DNA of 64,000 nucleotides from Solirubrobacterales bacterium (GTDB taxonomy: Bacteria > Actinomycetota > Thermoleophilia > Solirubrobacterales > Solirubrobacteraceae). This document shows positions 1 to 7,758 of the stretch, piece by piece. The position numbers were made by a program, and so were the translations under genes. Positions within the stretch are counted from its first letter, which is position 1. Every line of letters starts with the position of its first letter. The notes under the pieces were generated by a model. It saw only the letters and a program-made list of their open reading frames with translations, made no database searches and had not been told where the DNA came from. Where the stretch lies: the NCBI GenBank assembly GCA_019240115.1, contig JAFAYV010000071.1, forward strand, positions 1 to 64,000. The letters run 5' to 3'.

Positions 1-1
1 C

Positions 2-127
2 AGCCCTGGCGGCCGCAGCATGCGCGGCCTGGTGCGCGTGGCGGCCGAGACGGTCGCCTCGGACGCGGACCTGCGGGCCTGGATCGACCGCGGCCTGGCC
101 TTCGCCGGCTCGCTGCCGCCCAAGTAG
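2..127 (+). CDS. C-terminal fragment of an unidentified protein
   Basis: An open frame enters from the left edge and ends at TAG 125-127. The 41 visible residues end in AGSLPPK and contain a helical stretch with VRVAAETVASDADLRAW. Codon use is strongly GC3-biased like the core genes on the right of the window, so it probably belongs to the ancestral chromosome rather than the island. No family can be named from this much sequence. The gene starts outside the window. Confidence 0.6.
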   Translation, partial: SPGGRSMRGLVRVAAETVASDADLRAWIDRGLAFAGSLPPK

Positions 128-157
128 CCGCGGCGCCTAGAATCGTCGCTCCCCTGA

Positions 158-229
158 GGGCGCGTAGCTCAGTGGGAGAGCGCTCGCTTCACACGCGAGA
201 GGTCGCTGGTTCGAAACCAGCCGTGCCCA
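158..229 (+). tRNA. tRNA-Val (anticodon CAC)
   Basis: The 72-nt cloverleaf is readable directly. The acceptor stem GGGCGCG pairs with CGTGCCC (one G-U pair), the D arm is GCTC/GAGC, the anticodon stem CTCGC/GCGAG encloses the loop TTCACAC, and the T arm GCTGG/CCAGC encloses TTCGAAA. The discriminator base is A229 and the CCA end is not encoded. The anticodon CAC reads GTG valine codons. Mobile-element remnants begin almost directly downstream, so this tRNA is a plausible integration point for the accessory region. Confidence 0.96.
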
Positions 230-239
230 TCACGCATAT

Positions 240-266
240 CCTGCAAATCGACATCTTTTTTGCAGG
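240..266. other. 8-bp perfect hairpin just after the tRNA
   Basis: CCTGCAAA (240-247) is the perfect reverse complement of TTTGCAGG (259-266), with an 11-nt loop containing a T run. It lies 10 nt past the tRNA-Val. It could serve as the tRNA terminator or be the leftover end of an insertion sequence. The T run sits inside the loop rather than after the stem, so it is not a canonical intrinsic terminator. Confidence 0.4.
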
Positions 267-347
267 CACTCGCGCTGATCGGGGTCCGCGATCGGCACAC
301 TTCCAGCCAGGGGACTATTCACGGGACTAAACCTGACCCGCGTGATC

Positions 348-718
348 TCGTCCACCACCTCGGGTCCGAGCCGGCGCGCCAGCTTGCGCACCGTCGACTC
401 CTCCGGCACCCGCCGGTCGATCCCGATCAGGCAAGACCGCCGCAGGTGCAACGAGTCCGAGACCTCGCGGATCAGCGTCTCGTATCCCCAGCCGGTGCGC
501 TGCTTGATCACCATCAGCCGCACGAACGTGGCCATCGCAATCGACGGACGCCCCTGCTCGCGGGCCGTCTGCTCCCACGCCTCGGCGATCGGCAACAGAA
601 CGTCGTCGGTCAGAACCTGATCTAGCCGCGCGAGATCCTCGGGCAGCTCGCGCACCTCCACCGGCAACACCTCGTCCCACAGCGACTCCATCTGCGGGCC
701 ACACAGTGTCAGCATCAC
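348..718 (-). pseudogene. Truncated DUF772-type transposase (N-terminal remnant)
   Basis: The reading frame starts near 718 and gives an N-terminal transposase domain with the typical pattern LWDEVLPVEVRELPEDLARLD, then GRPSIAMATFVRLMVIKQR and GWGYETLIREVSDS, ending in ARRLGPEVVDEITR. This matches the DUF772 head of IS1182/ISNCY-type transposases. After about residue 123 the homology stops and the frame runs into unrelated sequence toward the tRNA, so the catalytic DDE core is missing. It is inactive and probably marks the left edge of the island. The IS family assignment is from memory of the motif. Confidence 0.75.
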
Positions 719-830
719 ACCTCCACCGGGTCACAAAAGCAGGCACATCCTGATCAACCAACCGCACAGAACCCGCCGGTCTGACCGGGGTCGGTGAGAT
801 CCTCATGCCACCCATCACAGGAGGCGTGAC

Positions 831-1370
831 ATGCCCGGACCCGGACGCAACCAGCCTTGCCCCTGCGGCTCTGGTCGCAAGACCAAACGCTGCTGCGGCC
901 AACAACGCGGTCCCGCCGCCGACCAGCTCGCGCGCGCTCATGTCGCCGCGCTGTGCCAAGAAGCGATCCCCGACCTGGCCGACCTTCCCGAGCACGCGCT
1001 CGACATCCTCTGGGAAGCCCTGATTGACCTGCCCAGCCTCGACTACTCATTGCTGGTCACGCTGCCCACCCTGATCGACCCCGACCTTCAACGCCTGCGC
1101 GAATCCATCAAAGACGACGATCCCGACTGGGGCTGGGACGCGCTCACCACAGTCGCCCAGCAGACAGACACCCCACAAGAACGCGCCCGACTGGCTGACG
1201 CGATCGTCTCACTTCGTGACCGCCGCCGACTCAGCCGCCGCCAAGCCGCCTACGCGCTACTGGACCTCAACACCCCATCCACCCGCCTCATCGGCGCCAG
1301 CCTGCTCGAAGCCGTCGCCGTCTCCGTCGGCGCGCACCGCACCCCCGGCGGCCTCCAAATCGCCGCGTAA
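831..1370 (+). CDS. SEC-C motif protein, 179 aa
   Basis: The N-terminus carries a complete SEC-C zinc-binding motif: GRNQPCPCGSGRKTKRCCG at about residues 5-23, with the CxCx8CC spacing. The remaining 150 residues are acidic and helical without recognisable domains. SEC-C motifs bind zinc and often mediate contacts with SecB, ribosomes or nucleic acids, and free-standing copies have mostly unknown function. The ATG at 831 follows GGAGG at 820-824. The gene lies between a transposase remnant and a group II intron remnant, so it may be cargo. It appears intact. Confidence 0.7.
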   Translation: MPGPGRNQPCPCGSGRKTKRCCGQQRGPAADQLARAHVAALCQEAIPDLADLPEHALDILWEALIDLPSLDYSLLVTLPTLIDPDLQRLRESIKDDDPDWGWDALTTVAQQTDTPQERARLADAIVSLRDRRRLSRRQAAYALLDLNTPSTRLIGASLLEAVAVSVGAHRTPGGLQIAA

Positions 1371-1460
1371 CCCCCGGTCATTGATGGAGGGTCGGCGGGC
1401 GGCGCCTGGTGCTCGCACGGCATTGCCGACTGAGCGCCGGTTTCCTCCCGCCGCCACTTC

Positions 1461-1493
1461 GATCCGTGCGTGCGGTCCTCCCGCACACGGCTC
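1461..1493 (-). ncRNA. Group II intron domain V remnant
   Basis: On the minus strand this 33-nt segment begins GAGCCGTGTGCGG and ends CCGCACGCACGGATC. It reproduces the catalytic AGC-triad hairpin of group II intron domain V: stem GAGCCGUGUGCGG, GNRA-like loop region, and the complementary arm ending GGAUC. It lies directly 3' of the reverse transcriptase C-terminal remnant, as expected for intron order. The 5' half of the intron is missing, so it cannot splice. Domain VI would lie at about 1380-1455 but is not clearly foldable by eye. Confidence 0.75.
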
Positions 1494-1862
1494 TCCGACG
1501 TTCTTCACCGCCGCCATTCGGCTATCTCCCTCGCCAGGCCCGGTGGGCGTGGGCGCGACGATGGTCCCAGCGAGCCTGATCAGCCCCAGGCGATTCGGCA
1601 AAGCGTACGTAACGATCCGCCAGCCGTAGGCTCGCGACCGCTGGTGGCGCTTGGCCACGAACAGCGCCAGCCGGTTGTGCGCGTGGTGCTCGATCAGATT
1701 GAAGTGACGGGCCGAGTTGCCGTAGCGGAAGTAGCCCGCCCACCCGCGCAGGTACCGGTTGAGGTCCTGCACGACTTCCTCGATCGGCAGCAGCAGCCGT
1801 TCGCGCGCGGTGATCTCACCGACGCGACGCGCGTCCGCCCGCGGACGCCGATCCTCCCTAAC
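1494..1862 (-). pseudogene. Group II intron reverse transcriptase/maturase, C-terminal remnant
   Basis: The minus-strand frame encodes the maturase (GIIM/X) end of an intron-encoded protein: EEVVQDLNRYLRGWAGYFRYG, then HHAHNRLALFVAKRHQR and YGWRIVTYALPNRLGLIRL. This pattern is diagnostic of the C-terminal region of bacterial group II intron RTs. The polymerase domain (YxDD) is absent: upstream of 1862 the frame meets the promoter region of the aldo/keto reductase. The frame reads on through domain V without a normal stop. It is a dead 3' fragment truncated by later rearrangement. Confidence 0.85.
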
Positions 1863-1937
1863 CGGAATGCCTTTCCGTATTATGGCGGAAGAGCTTTCCA
1901 CTTTCTTCGAGTCGAGATCCCCACCCAAGGAGCACTC

Positions 1938-2966
1938 ATGCACTACCGCACGCTCGGACGAACCGGCATCAAGGTCAGCCCCTACGCCCTCGGGGCGATG
2001 ATGTTCGGCCCGATGGGCAACCCCGACCACGACGACGCGATCGCGATGATTCACAAGGCGCTCGATACCGGCATCAACTTCCTCGACACGGCCGACCGCT
2101 ACTCGGCCGGAGAGTCGGAGGAGATCGTCGGCAAGGCGCTGAAGGGACGCCGCGAGAACGTCGTGCTGGCCACCAAGGTCCACGGCCCGATGGGCGAGGA
2201 CCCCAACCAGCAGGGGAGCTCGCGGCGCTGGATCATCGCCGAGGTCGAGAACTCGCTGCGCCGCCTGCAGACCGACTACATCGACCTGTACCAGATCCAC
2301 CGTCCCGATCCGAGTACCGACATCGAGGAGACGCTGTCGGCACTGAGCGACCTCATCCACAGCGGCAAGGTCCGCGCCATCGGTCACTCGGCGATGCCCG
2401 CCTCAGACATCGTCGAGGCCCAGTGGGTAGCCGAGCGCCGCGGCTATGAACGCTTTCGCACCGAGCAGCCCACCTACTCGATCCTCAATCGCGGCATCGA
2501 GTCCGAGGTCCTGCCCGTCATCGAGCGCTACGGAATGGGCACCCTCGTCTGGAGCCCACTGGCCAAGGGCATGCTCACTGGACGCATCCGCAAGGACCAG
2601 CAAAGCGACCTGCGCCGCACCGAGATGTTCTCCAGCTTCAGCGACGAACAGCGCCTGGACAAGGTCGAACAGATCATCCCGCTCGCCGAAGAAGCCGGCC
2701 TGCCAATGACCCATCTCGCGATGGCATTCGCGATCGCTCACCCCGGCGTGACCAGCGCGATCATCGGACCGCGGACTCATGAGCATCTCGACGACCTGCT
2801 CGCCAGCGTCGAGGTCAACCTCTCCGACGACATTCTCGACCGCATCGATGCGATCGTGCCGCCCGGCACCGACGTCGGCGCACCCGACGAATCCGCCTAC
2901 CGGCCGCCGGCGCTCACGCAGACCAGCTTGCGCCGGCGCTCTCCCGAGGAACGATCAGCCGCCTGA
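1938..2966 (+). CDS. Aldo/keto reductase
   Basis: The 342-residue protein is an NADPH-dependent TIM-barrel oxidoreductase of the AKR superfamily. Visible signatures are LGRTGIKVSPYALG at the N-terminus, the catalytic-tetrad regions FLDTADRYSAGESEEIVGKAL (D, Y), VVLATKVH (K) and DLYQIHRPD (H), and the late cofactor segment TSAIIGPRTHEHLDDLL. Length is normal. The frame is open far upstream, but ATG 1938 is preceded by AAGGAG (1927-1932) and starts the conserved region, so it is chosen. A terminator-like stem follows. The substrate cannot be told from sequence. Confidence 0.9.
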   Translation: MHYRTLGRTGIKVSPYALGAMMFGPMGNPDHDDAIAMIHKALDTGINFLDTADRYSAGESEEIVGKALKGRRENVVLATKVHGPMGEDPNQQGSSRRWIIAEVENSLRRLQTDYIDLYQIHRPDPSTDIEETLSALSDLIHSGKVRAIGHSAMPASDIVEAQWVAERRGYERFRTEQPTYSILNRGIESEVLPVIERYGMGTLVWSPLAKGMLTGRIRKDQQSDLRRTEMFSSFSDEQRLDKVEQIIPLAEEAGLPMTHLAMAFAIAHPGVTSAIIGPRTHEHLDDLLASVEVNLSDDILDRIDAIVPPGTDVGAPDESAYRPPALTQTSLRRRSPEERSAA

Positions 2967-2990
2967 CATCCGGGCGGAGAACCACACAGC

Positions 2991-3018
2991 GGCCCGAGCA
3001 TCACGCCGCGCTCGGGCC
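2991..3018 (+). terminator. Terminator-like stem-loop after the aldo/keto reductase
   Basis: GGCCCGAGC (2991-2999) pairs perfectly with GCTCGGGCC (3010-3018) across a 10-nt loop, 25 bp after the stop codon. No T run follows, which is usual for GC-rich actinobacterial terminators. Confidence 0.55.
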
Positions 3019-3316
3019 TGCCCGCGTCGCAAACAGACAAACGAGGACGGGCGCTGCCGTAGAAAGCATTGCCCCCGCTCCGCCGCCAACCCGACGCTCT
3101 CAGCGAAGCTGCTGGTTTCGCGCGCATTCCGGTTCTCGCGGCGGGCGGCTTGGGATGCGCATGGTTGCGGCGAAGGGCGTCTGCCTCTGGTTCTCTGTGC
3201 CACGGCGGTCTGGCCGTCCTGCTCTGTCTGGCGGACGCTCGGCAATCACGGAGGCCGAGACGGGACTGGATCCCGGGCTGGGGCGCCGTACTGCTGACGC
3301 CCGGGTGGTATCGACG
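3019..3316. other. Intergenic stretch, nothing recognised
   Basis: About 300 bp separate the aldo/keto reductase from the TetR gene that ends at 3317. Short open frames exist on both strands but show no family pattern, ribosome binding site or consistent codon bias. I see no repeat or structured RNA here. Confidence 0.5.
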
Positions 3317-3901
3317 CTACGAGGTAGGGACGAGGAGAGCGATCGCCTCTCGGACGAGCCCTGCGAGCTGCTCGTGCGGGACGTCTTCAAAAGCGGCGGC
3401 GCTTTCCCCGAAGACCTCAGTGATCACGCCGACCATCGCGGCCATCCGGACGCGCTCGGTGAGAGGAATCGCCGACGAGGAAAGGATGCGTTCAAAGCGG
3501 GCTTCGACATCTCGGCCCCCTCCCAGGCCGCGCGCGTCGAGGCTTTCGAACGCGTTGCGGTTGCGGTTGTGGAGGAGTAGCAGCGCTCGGTTCTCAACCA
3601 TGAAGTCGATCATCTCGTTGGCGAGACGAGGCCAGATTGCGGCTCGCGCGGGTCCGTCAGGGGCCGCTTCGAGCTCGTCGAGCACGTTGGCGCCGAGCTC
3701 CTGCAGGCGGAGGTGGAGCTCGATGAGGATCTCTTCCTTGCGCTCGAAGTAGTGATAGAGCGCCGCTTTGGTGATCTGCAGGCGCTCGGCGATGTCCCGC
3801 AGCGAGGTCTTCTCGTAGCCCTGCTGCGTGAACAACTCCTGCGCGACAGCGAGGATCCGCTCGCGCGTCTGGGGTCCTTGACTCCCGGGTGGTCGCGACA
3901 C
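3317..3901 (-). CDS. TetR/AcrR family transcriptional repressor
   Basis: The 194-residue protein has a classic TetR N-terminal DNA-binding domain at residues 12-58: [21 protein letters not shown] followed by the helix-turn-helix [18 protein letters not shown]. The C-terminal ligand domain is helical and not diagnostic. It is divergently transcribed from the MFS pump at 4014, and the 112-bp intergenic region contains two similar palindromic sites. This arrangement suggests a repressor that controls itself and the pump and is released by a pump substrate. The ligand is unknown. Confidence 0.92.
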   Translation of the reverse strand: MSRPPGSQGPQTRERILAVAQELFTQQGYEKTSLRDIAERLQITKAALYHYFERKEEILIELHLRLQELGANVLDELEAAPDGPARAAIWPRLANEMIDFMVENRALLLLHNRNRNAFESLDARGLGGGRDVEARFERILSSSAIPLTERVRMAAMVGVITEVFGESAAAFEDVPHEQLAGLVREAIALLVPTS

Positions 3902-3914
3902 GCCGCAAATATTA

Positions 3915-3976
3915 CTTGACGGCCGGTCAGTTCACGCTACCTTGCCTGCACGGCAGTTACTTGACGACCGGTTAGC
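3915..3976. promoter_or_regulatory. Paired TetR operator sites between regulator and MFS pump
   Basis: Two related half-symmetric boxes lie in the divergent intergenic region. ACTTGACGGCCGGTCAGT (3914-3931) contains TGAC and GTCA arms, and ACTTGACGACCGGTTAGC (3959-3976) repeats it with 14 of 18 positions identical, centred 45 bp away. A TGACnnnnnGTCA-type palindrome beside a tetR gene is the usual operator layout. That this TetR binds here is inferred. Confidence 0.7.
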
Positions 3977-4013
3977 AGCTTGTTTTCACCGCCGTCCCGA
4001 CCCGGGAGACTCC

Positions 4014-5537
4014 ATGGGTACCACCACGATCCCCGCCTCATCGACCGACGCGACGATCCCCGCCTCCCCCACCGACGCGGGCCAGTCGAGTCCGAGCCCA
4101 CACCGCCTGCGCTGGGTCGTGCTGCTCGTGGTCATGACTGCCAACGTGATGGACGCGATGGATTCGACGATCGCGACTATCGCCGGCCCGTCGGTCCGGC
4201 GTGATCTCGGAGGCGACGCCTCGACGCTGCAGTGGATCAGTGCCGGCTACACCCTCGCGTTCGCCGTGCTGCTGATCGCCGGGGCACGGCTCGGGGATAT
4301 CTTCGGTCGCCGCCGGGTGTTCCTGATCGGGCTTTCCGGCTTCACCCTGTTCTCCGCTGCCTGCGCCGCGGCCCCATCCATGCCCATCCTGATTGCTTCT
4401 CGCGCACTCCAGGGCGCGTTCGGCGCGCTGATGATCCCGCAGGGCTTCGGCTTCCTCAAACAGGTCTTTTCCGACCAGAGCGAGTTCGACAAGGCGATGG
4501 GATTCGTCGGTCCCGCGTCGGGCGTGCCACTGCTCGCCGCTCCGATCCTCGCCGGCGCGCTGATCGACGCGAACCTCTGGCACATCGGCTGGCGCCTGGT
4601 GTTCCTGATCAACGTTCCGATCGGCGTGCTCGCGCTCTTGCTGGCGATCCCCTCCCTTCCCGACAGCGCCAAGCGCGCTGGCCTGACGCTCGACATCGGC
4701 GGAGTCTGGCTCGTCGGACTCGCGCTCGTCGCGATCATCTATCCGCTCATCGAGGGCCGGGCCGAGGGCTGGCCGATCTGGATCTTCACCGTCCTCGCCG
4801 CCGGCATGGTTCTGCTGTTCGTCTTCCTGCGCCACGAGCGACGCAGCCGCGACAACGCGCTCATCGAACCCTCGCTGCTCCGCAACCGGACCTACCTGAG
4901 CGGTATCGCCGTCATCCTGTTCTTCTTCGGAGGTTTCGCCGGTCTGCTGCTCTGCGTCTCGCTGTTCGGGCAGCTCGGCGAGGGCTGGTCACCGATCCAC
5001 GCCGGCCTGACGTTGACCCCGATGGTCACCGGAATCATCATCGGCATGACCGCCTCCTTCACGCTGGTCGACCGCCTCGGACGGCACCTCCTCCACGTCG
5101 GGATCCTGCTCATCGCGTCCGGCGACGTTGCCGTCGCCCTCGTCCTCACCGGGGCCCACAGCGCCTCGAGCTGGGACCTCGTCCCCGGCCTCGTGCTCGC
5201 CGGCGTCGGCGCCGGCACCAGCTTCGCCCAGCTCTTCGGGTTCGTTCTCAACAGCGTCAACATGGACGAGGTGGGATCCGCCTCCGGTGTCCTCGAAGCG
5301 ACCCAGCAGCTCTCGACCTCGCTCGGCGTCGCCGTCCTCGGCACGGTCTTCTTTTCCGCCTTCGACCACCACCTCGCCACCGACGCGCTGCAGATCACCG
5401 CATGGACATGCCTTGCACCGCTCGCGGCCGCGTTCGCGCTCATCTTCCGTCTGCCGATGCGGGCACGAGACGAGCAAGAGCAACTCCGGCAAAGCGACCC
5501 GCGGACTCCGCCACCCACGCCACCGAAGCCCTCATGA
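4014..5537 (+). CDS. MFS drug-type transporter (DHA2/EmrB-like)
   Basis: The 507-residue membrane protein has about 14 hydrophobic segments. Motifs include VMTANVMDAMDSTIATIAG in the first helix, the motif A loop GARLGDIFGRRRVF, and RALQGAFGALMIPQGFGFL. These are typical of 14-TM proton-coupled efflux pumps (DHA2 family). ATG 4014 follows GGGAG. The first 30 residues are a Thr/Ser/Pro-rich cytoplasmic tail with an internal TIPAS.TDA repeat. It is divergent from a TetR gene with paired operators, so drug- or metabolite-inducible efflux is the likely role. Confidence 0.9.
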   Translation: MGTTTIPASSTDATIPASPTDAGQSSPSPHRLRWVVLLVVMTANVMDAMDSTIATIAGPSVRRDLGGDASTLQWISAGYTLAFAVLLIAGARLGDIFGRRRVFLIGLSGFTLFSAACAAAPSMPILIASRALQGAFGALMIPQGFGFLKQVFSDQSEFDKAMGFVGPASGVPLLAAPILAGALIDANLWHIGWRLVFLINVPIGVLALLLAIPSLPDSAKRAGLTLDIGGVWLVGLALVAIIYPLIEGRAEGWPIWIFTVLAAGMVLLFVFLRHERRSRDNALIEPSLLRNRTYLSGIAVILFFFGGFAGLLLCVSLFGQLGEGWSPIHAGLTLTPMVTGIIIGMTASFTLVDRLGRHLLHVGILLIASGDVAVALVLTGAHSASSWDLVPGLVLAGVGAGTSFAQLFGFVLNSVNMDEVGSASGVLEATQQLSTSLGVAVLGTVFFSAFDHHLATDALQITAWTCLAPLAAAFALIFRLPMRARDEQEQLRQSDPRTPPPTPPKPS

Positions 5538-6183
5538 TTTCCCCCCACGCTTCGGCCGATGCCGTAACGGACCCTGTCACCGACCCCCGCGGCGCGGAAA
5601 GGCGCGCGCGACCAAGCAAGCGGAGCCGCCGACCGAACGAGGTCGCATCCGCCGATCGGCCGTCCGGTCGAGCAGGCGATTACCCTGCTCGCCGCGCACT
5701 GCGCGTGCGCCGTAGACCGCGGCGAGATGCTCGTCGCGGGAGATAAGCGGGAGCCGCCAGTGCGGCAGTCTTAGTCGTTTGCGAAGCCTCTCTTTCGCAT
5801 CTCGGTCCCGCCGGGTGGCTGTGGCAGCGCACTTGCCGTGGTCGGTGGCTAGAGGCACGTGTGTTCAGCGCGTGCGCGGATCGCTCTGCTGGGCTCTGCC
5901 GATCGGGTCGCTCATCGTTTCGAGCCAGTCGGCGAGCTCCGCGGCGCTCACGTCGTCGCGTCCCGACGCGAACAGATCGCGCGCGTGCCTAAGCATTGCC
6001 CGGGCCCGTCTCGTGTCACCGCGGAGGAGCGCTGTTGCGCCCAGGAGTGTGGTTGTCTGCGCACGGTGATGGTCGTCCAGGGGTAGATAGTCACCGGCTC
6101 AGTGTCGCCTCGGGCGGTTCGCGATGCATTGAGCTCGTTGCTCGAGGACGCCGCTGGCAACGAGGACGGGTACCGATCCCTCG
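5538..6183. other. Long gap with degraded coding remnant
   Basis: This 646-bp stretch has no intact gene. A minus-strand open frame at 5865-6098 looks like the end of a former gene and is listed separately. The part at 5538-5860 shows only short frames without a recognisable product. Confidence 0.5.
5865..6098 (-). pseudogene. C-terminal remnant of an unknown helical protein
   Basis: Between an upstream in-frame TGA (6099-6101) and the stop at 5865-5867 the minus strand encodes about 77 residues with normal actinobacterial composition, including HHRAQTTTLLGATALLRG, RRARAMLRHARDLFASG and SAAELADWLETMSDP. The helical pattern resembles a TPR or regulator C-terminus, but no family is recognised. 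There is no start codon or ribosome binding site upstream, so it is probably the tail of a truncated gene. Confidence 0.4.
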
Positions 6184-6840
6184 CTACCGGACTCGAGACC
6201 TCACACCACCCTGGGAGAGGCTGAGCCAGCGGTCCAGTTCGTCCAGGAGGGTTTCGATGATTGGGCGGAGCTCCTCGGCGATTTGTGTCTGCGTCGCGCC
6301 CTCGTGGGTGCGCCGGCCGGCGTGGTTGAAGATGGTCTGGTAGACGCCGGCGATGGCCGTGCCTTGCAGCTTGGCCACTTCTGCCGGCACGCGGGTGGTG
6401 TCGCTGATGGCGGCGGCGATGGCGTCGGCTTGGTGGTCGGTCATCTCCAGTGTCAGCCGGTGGACGGTCGGGCTGATGACGGCCAGGTAGCCGATCTCTC
6501 CGCGCCAGATGTCAGGCGGGATGGTCGCGATGGCGTCGACGGAGGCGAGCACGTAGTCCCGGACGGCGCCGGCGGGACTGACGCCGGGGGCGCGAGCGCG
6601 GATCAGCTTTACGAGCTGGTCTTGGACTTGCTCGTCGCGGTCGGTGACCAGCTGTTCCTTGCTCGGGAAGTAGTTGTAGACCGTCTGCTCGGAGACCTCG
6701 GCTTCGCGGGCGATGTCGCTGACGGTGACGTGCTCATAGCCCCGCTCGGCAAACAGCCGTGCGGCGACCTCGGCGATGAGCTGGCGCGTGCGCGCCTTCT
6801 TGAGTTCCCGCAGTCCCGCCACGGGAGGATCGTAAACCAC
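6184..6840 (-). CDS. TetR/AcrR family transcriptional regulator
   Basis: The 218-residue protein has a TetR HTH at about residues 14-60: TRQLIAEVAARLFAERGYEHVT followed by SDIAREAEVSEQTVYNYFPSKEQL. The rest matches the ligand-binding layout of actinobacterial TetR proteins, with a conserved mid-region IWRGEIGYLAVISPTVHRLTLEM. It is divergent from the decayed cupin and ester cyclase operon starting at 7007. The AT-rich promoter region between them carries two direct repeats. It probably controlled that oxidoreductase cluster. Confidence 0.9.
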   Translation of the reverse strand: MVYDPPVAGLRELKKARTRQLIAEVAARLFAERGYEHVTVSDIAREAEVSEQTVYNYFPSKEQLVTDRDEQVQDQLVKLIRARAPGVSPAGAVRDYVLASVDAIATIPPDIWRGEIGYLAVISPTVHRLTLEMTDHQADAIAAAISDTTRVPAEVAKLQGTAIAGVYQTIFNHAGRRTHEGATQTQIAEELRPIIETLLDELDRWLSLSQGGVRSRVR

Positions 6841-6858
6841 GAACGCTGCCGACCCTAT

Positions 6859-6886
6859 GTTTAGAGTCTGCTATAAGTTTAGGTCC
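6859..6886. promoter_or_regulatory. AT-rich promoter region with direct repeats
   Basis: GTTTAGAGTC (6859-6868) and GTTTAGGTCC (6877-6886) repeat at 18-bp spacing, in a segment that is unusually A/T-rich for this window and lies 18 bp upstream of the TetR start. It is a likely operator or promoter for the TetR and for the divergent genes. The binding assignment is inferred. Confidence 0.4.
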
Positions 6887-7006
6887 AAATCCAATAGTGC
6901 GGAGGCGTTCATGACCGCAGCACAGCCCGACCAGCCGAATTCGATGTCGCGTCAGGCCCGATGTCCCGGCTGATCGCGGCGCGTTTGTTGCGAGCCGTGC
7001 GACCTC

Positions 7007-7135
7007 TCCGGCGTACTGGTTCTACGGGACGCTGTGGGTGGTCCTTGCTGATGTGCATCAGACCGGTGGTTCGTACACCGTGATGGAGCCGTGGATGCGC
7101 GGCGGGATCACGGGTCATGAACAACAACTACTGGT
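7007..7135 (+). pseudogene. Cupin-domain gene, N-terminal remnant
   Basis: The plus strand encodes a cupin-like segment YWFYGTLWVVLADVHQTGG followed by SYTVMEPWMRGG, which matches the first strands of small actinobacterial cupins. The metal-binding His motif GxHxH, expected next, is missing: after ITGHEQQLLV the sequence becomes unrelated. No proper start codon or ribosome binding site precedes it. It is a 5' fragment of a gene lost from the head of the oxidoreductase cluster. Confidence 0.55.
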
Positions 7136-7248
7136 CGGCGTCAAGCGACTCGGGCTGGTCGAAGCTCGCCCCCCACCGCTGACAAGGACCTACCGAAAGT
7201 GGCCGCACATCGACATCAATGGCGCTGAGCGCCAAGAAAGGAGCCGTC

Positions 7249-7707
7249 ATGACTAACGAGACCGACCCCACCGAACGCGTTGCACACATCCTCGCGCTCA
7301 TGAAGCAGGGCGACGACGCCTTCAATCGCCGCGACAAAGCCGGGATGGACGCCGCGCACCACCCGGAGATGGTCGCGCACCTCACCGGCAACGCCGAGCC
7401 GATCCACGGCCGCGAAGCGCACGCCGCCGCCATGCACGCGATGTTCGGAGCCTTTCCCGACGTCCACATCGACAACGATCCCTACCCGCTGCAGTTCGGG
7501 CAGGGCGACTGGATGACCGTCATCACCAAGGCCACCGGAACGTTCACCGGCGAGATGACCCTGCCCGACGGGAACGTGATCCCCGGCACCGGCAAGGCCT
7601 TTGACCTCACCTTCTCCACCACGGCGCGATGGGACGGCGAGCAGCTCATCGAGGAGTACGTGTTCTGGGACTCAGCACTCATGGCCCAGCAGATCGGCCT
7701 CGCGTAG
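7249..7707 (+). CDS. SnoaL-like ester cyclase
   Basis: The 152-residue protein belongs to the NTF2-like superfamily, ester cyclase/SnoaL type. The fold pattern is visible as an N-terminal helix with LALMKQGDDAFNRRD, then MVAHLTGNAEPIHGREAH, FPDVHIDNDPYPLQFGQGD and a C-terminal strand set ending EEYVFWDSALMAQQIGLA. Such proteins bind small hydrophobic ligands and catalyse cyclisation, isomerisation or hydration. Start ATG 7249 follows AAAGGAG (7237-7243). It heads a run of NAD(P)-binding genes at 51 bp spacing, probably one operon. Confidence 0.85.
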   Translation: MTNETDPTERVAHILALMKQGDDAFNRRDKAGMDAAHHPEMVAHLTGNAEPIHGREAHAAAMHAMFGAFPDVHIDNDPYPLQFGQGDWMTVITKATGTFTGEMTLPDGNVIPGTGKAFDLTFSTTARWDGEQLIEEYVFWDSALMAQQIGLA

Positions 7708-7758
7708 CACCCAGAACGCCGCCCCTATCAACAACCGAGACAAGCGAAAGGTCAGGAC

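Noticed and set aside
158-229. Direct repeat of the tRNA-Val 3' end marking an attR site
   Set aside because: I looked for the T-arm/acceptor sequence elsewhere in the window and did not find a convincing copy; the right end may be degraded or outside.
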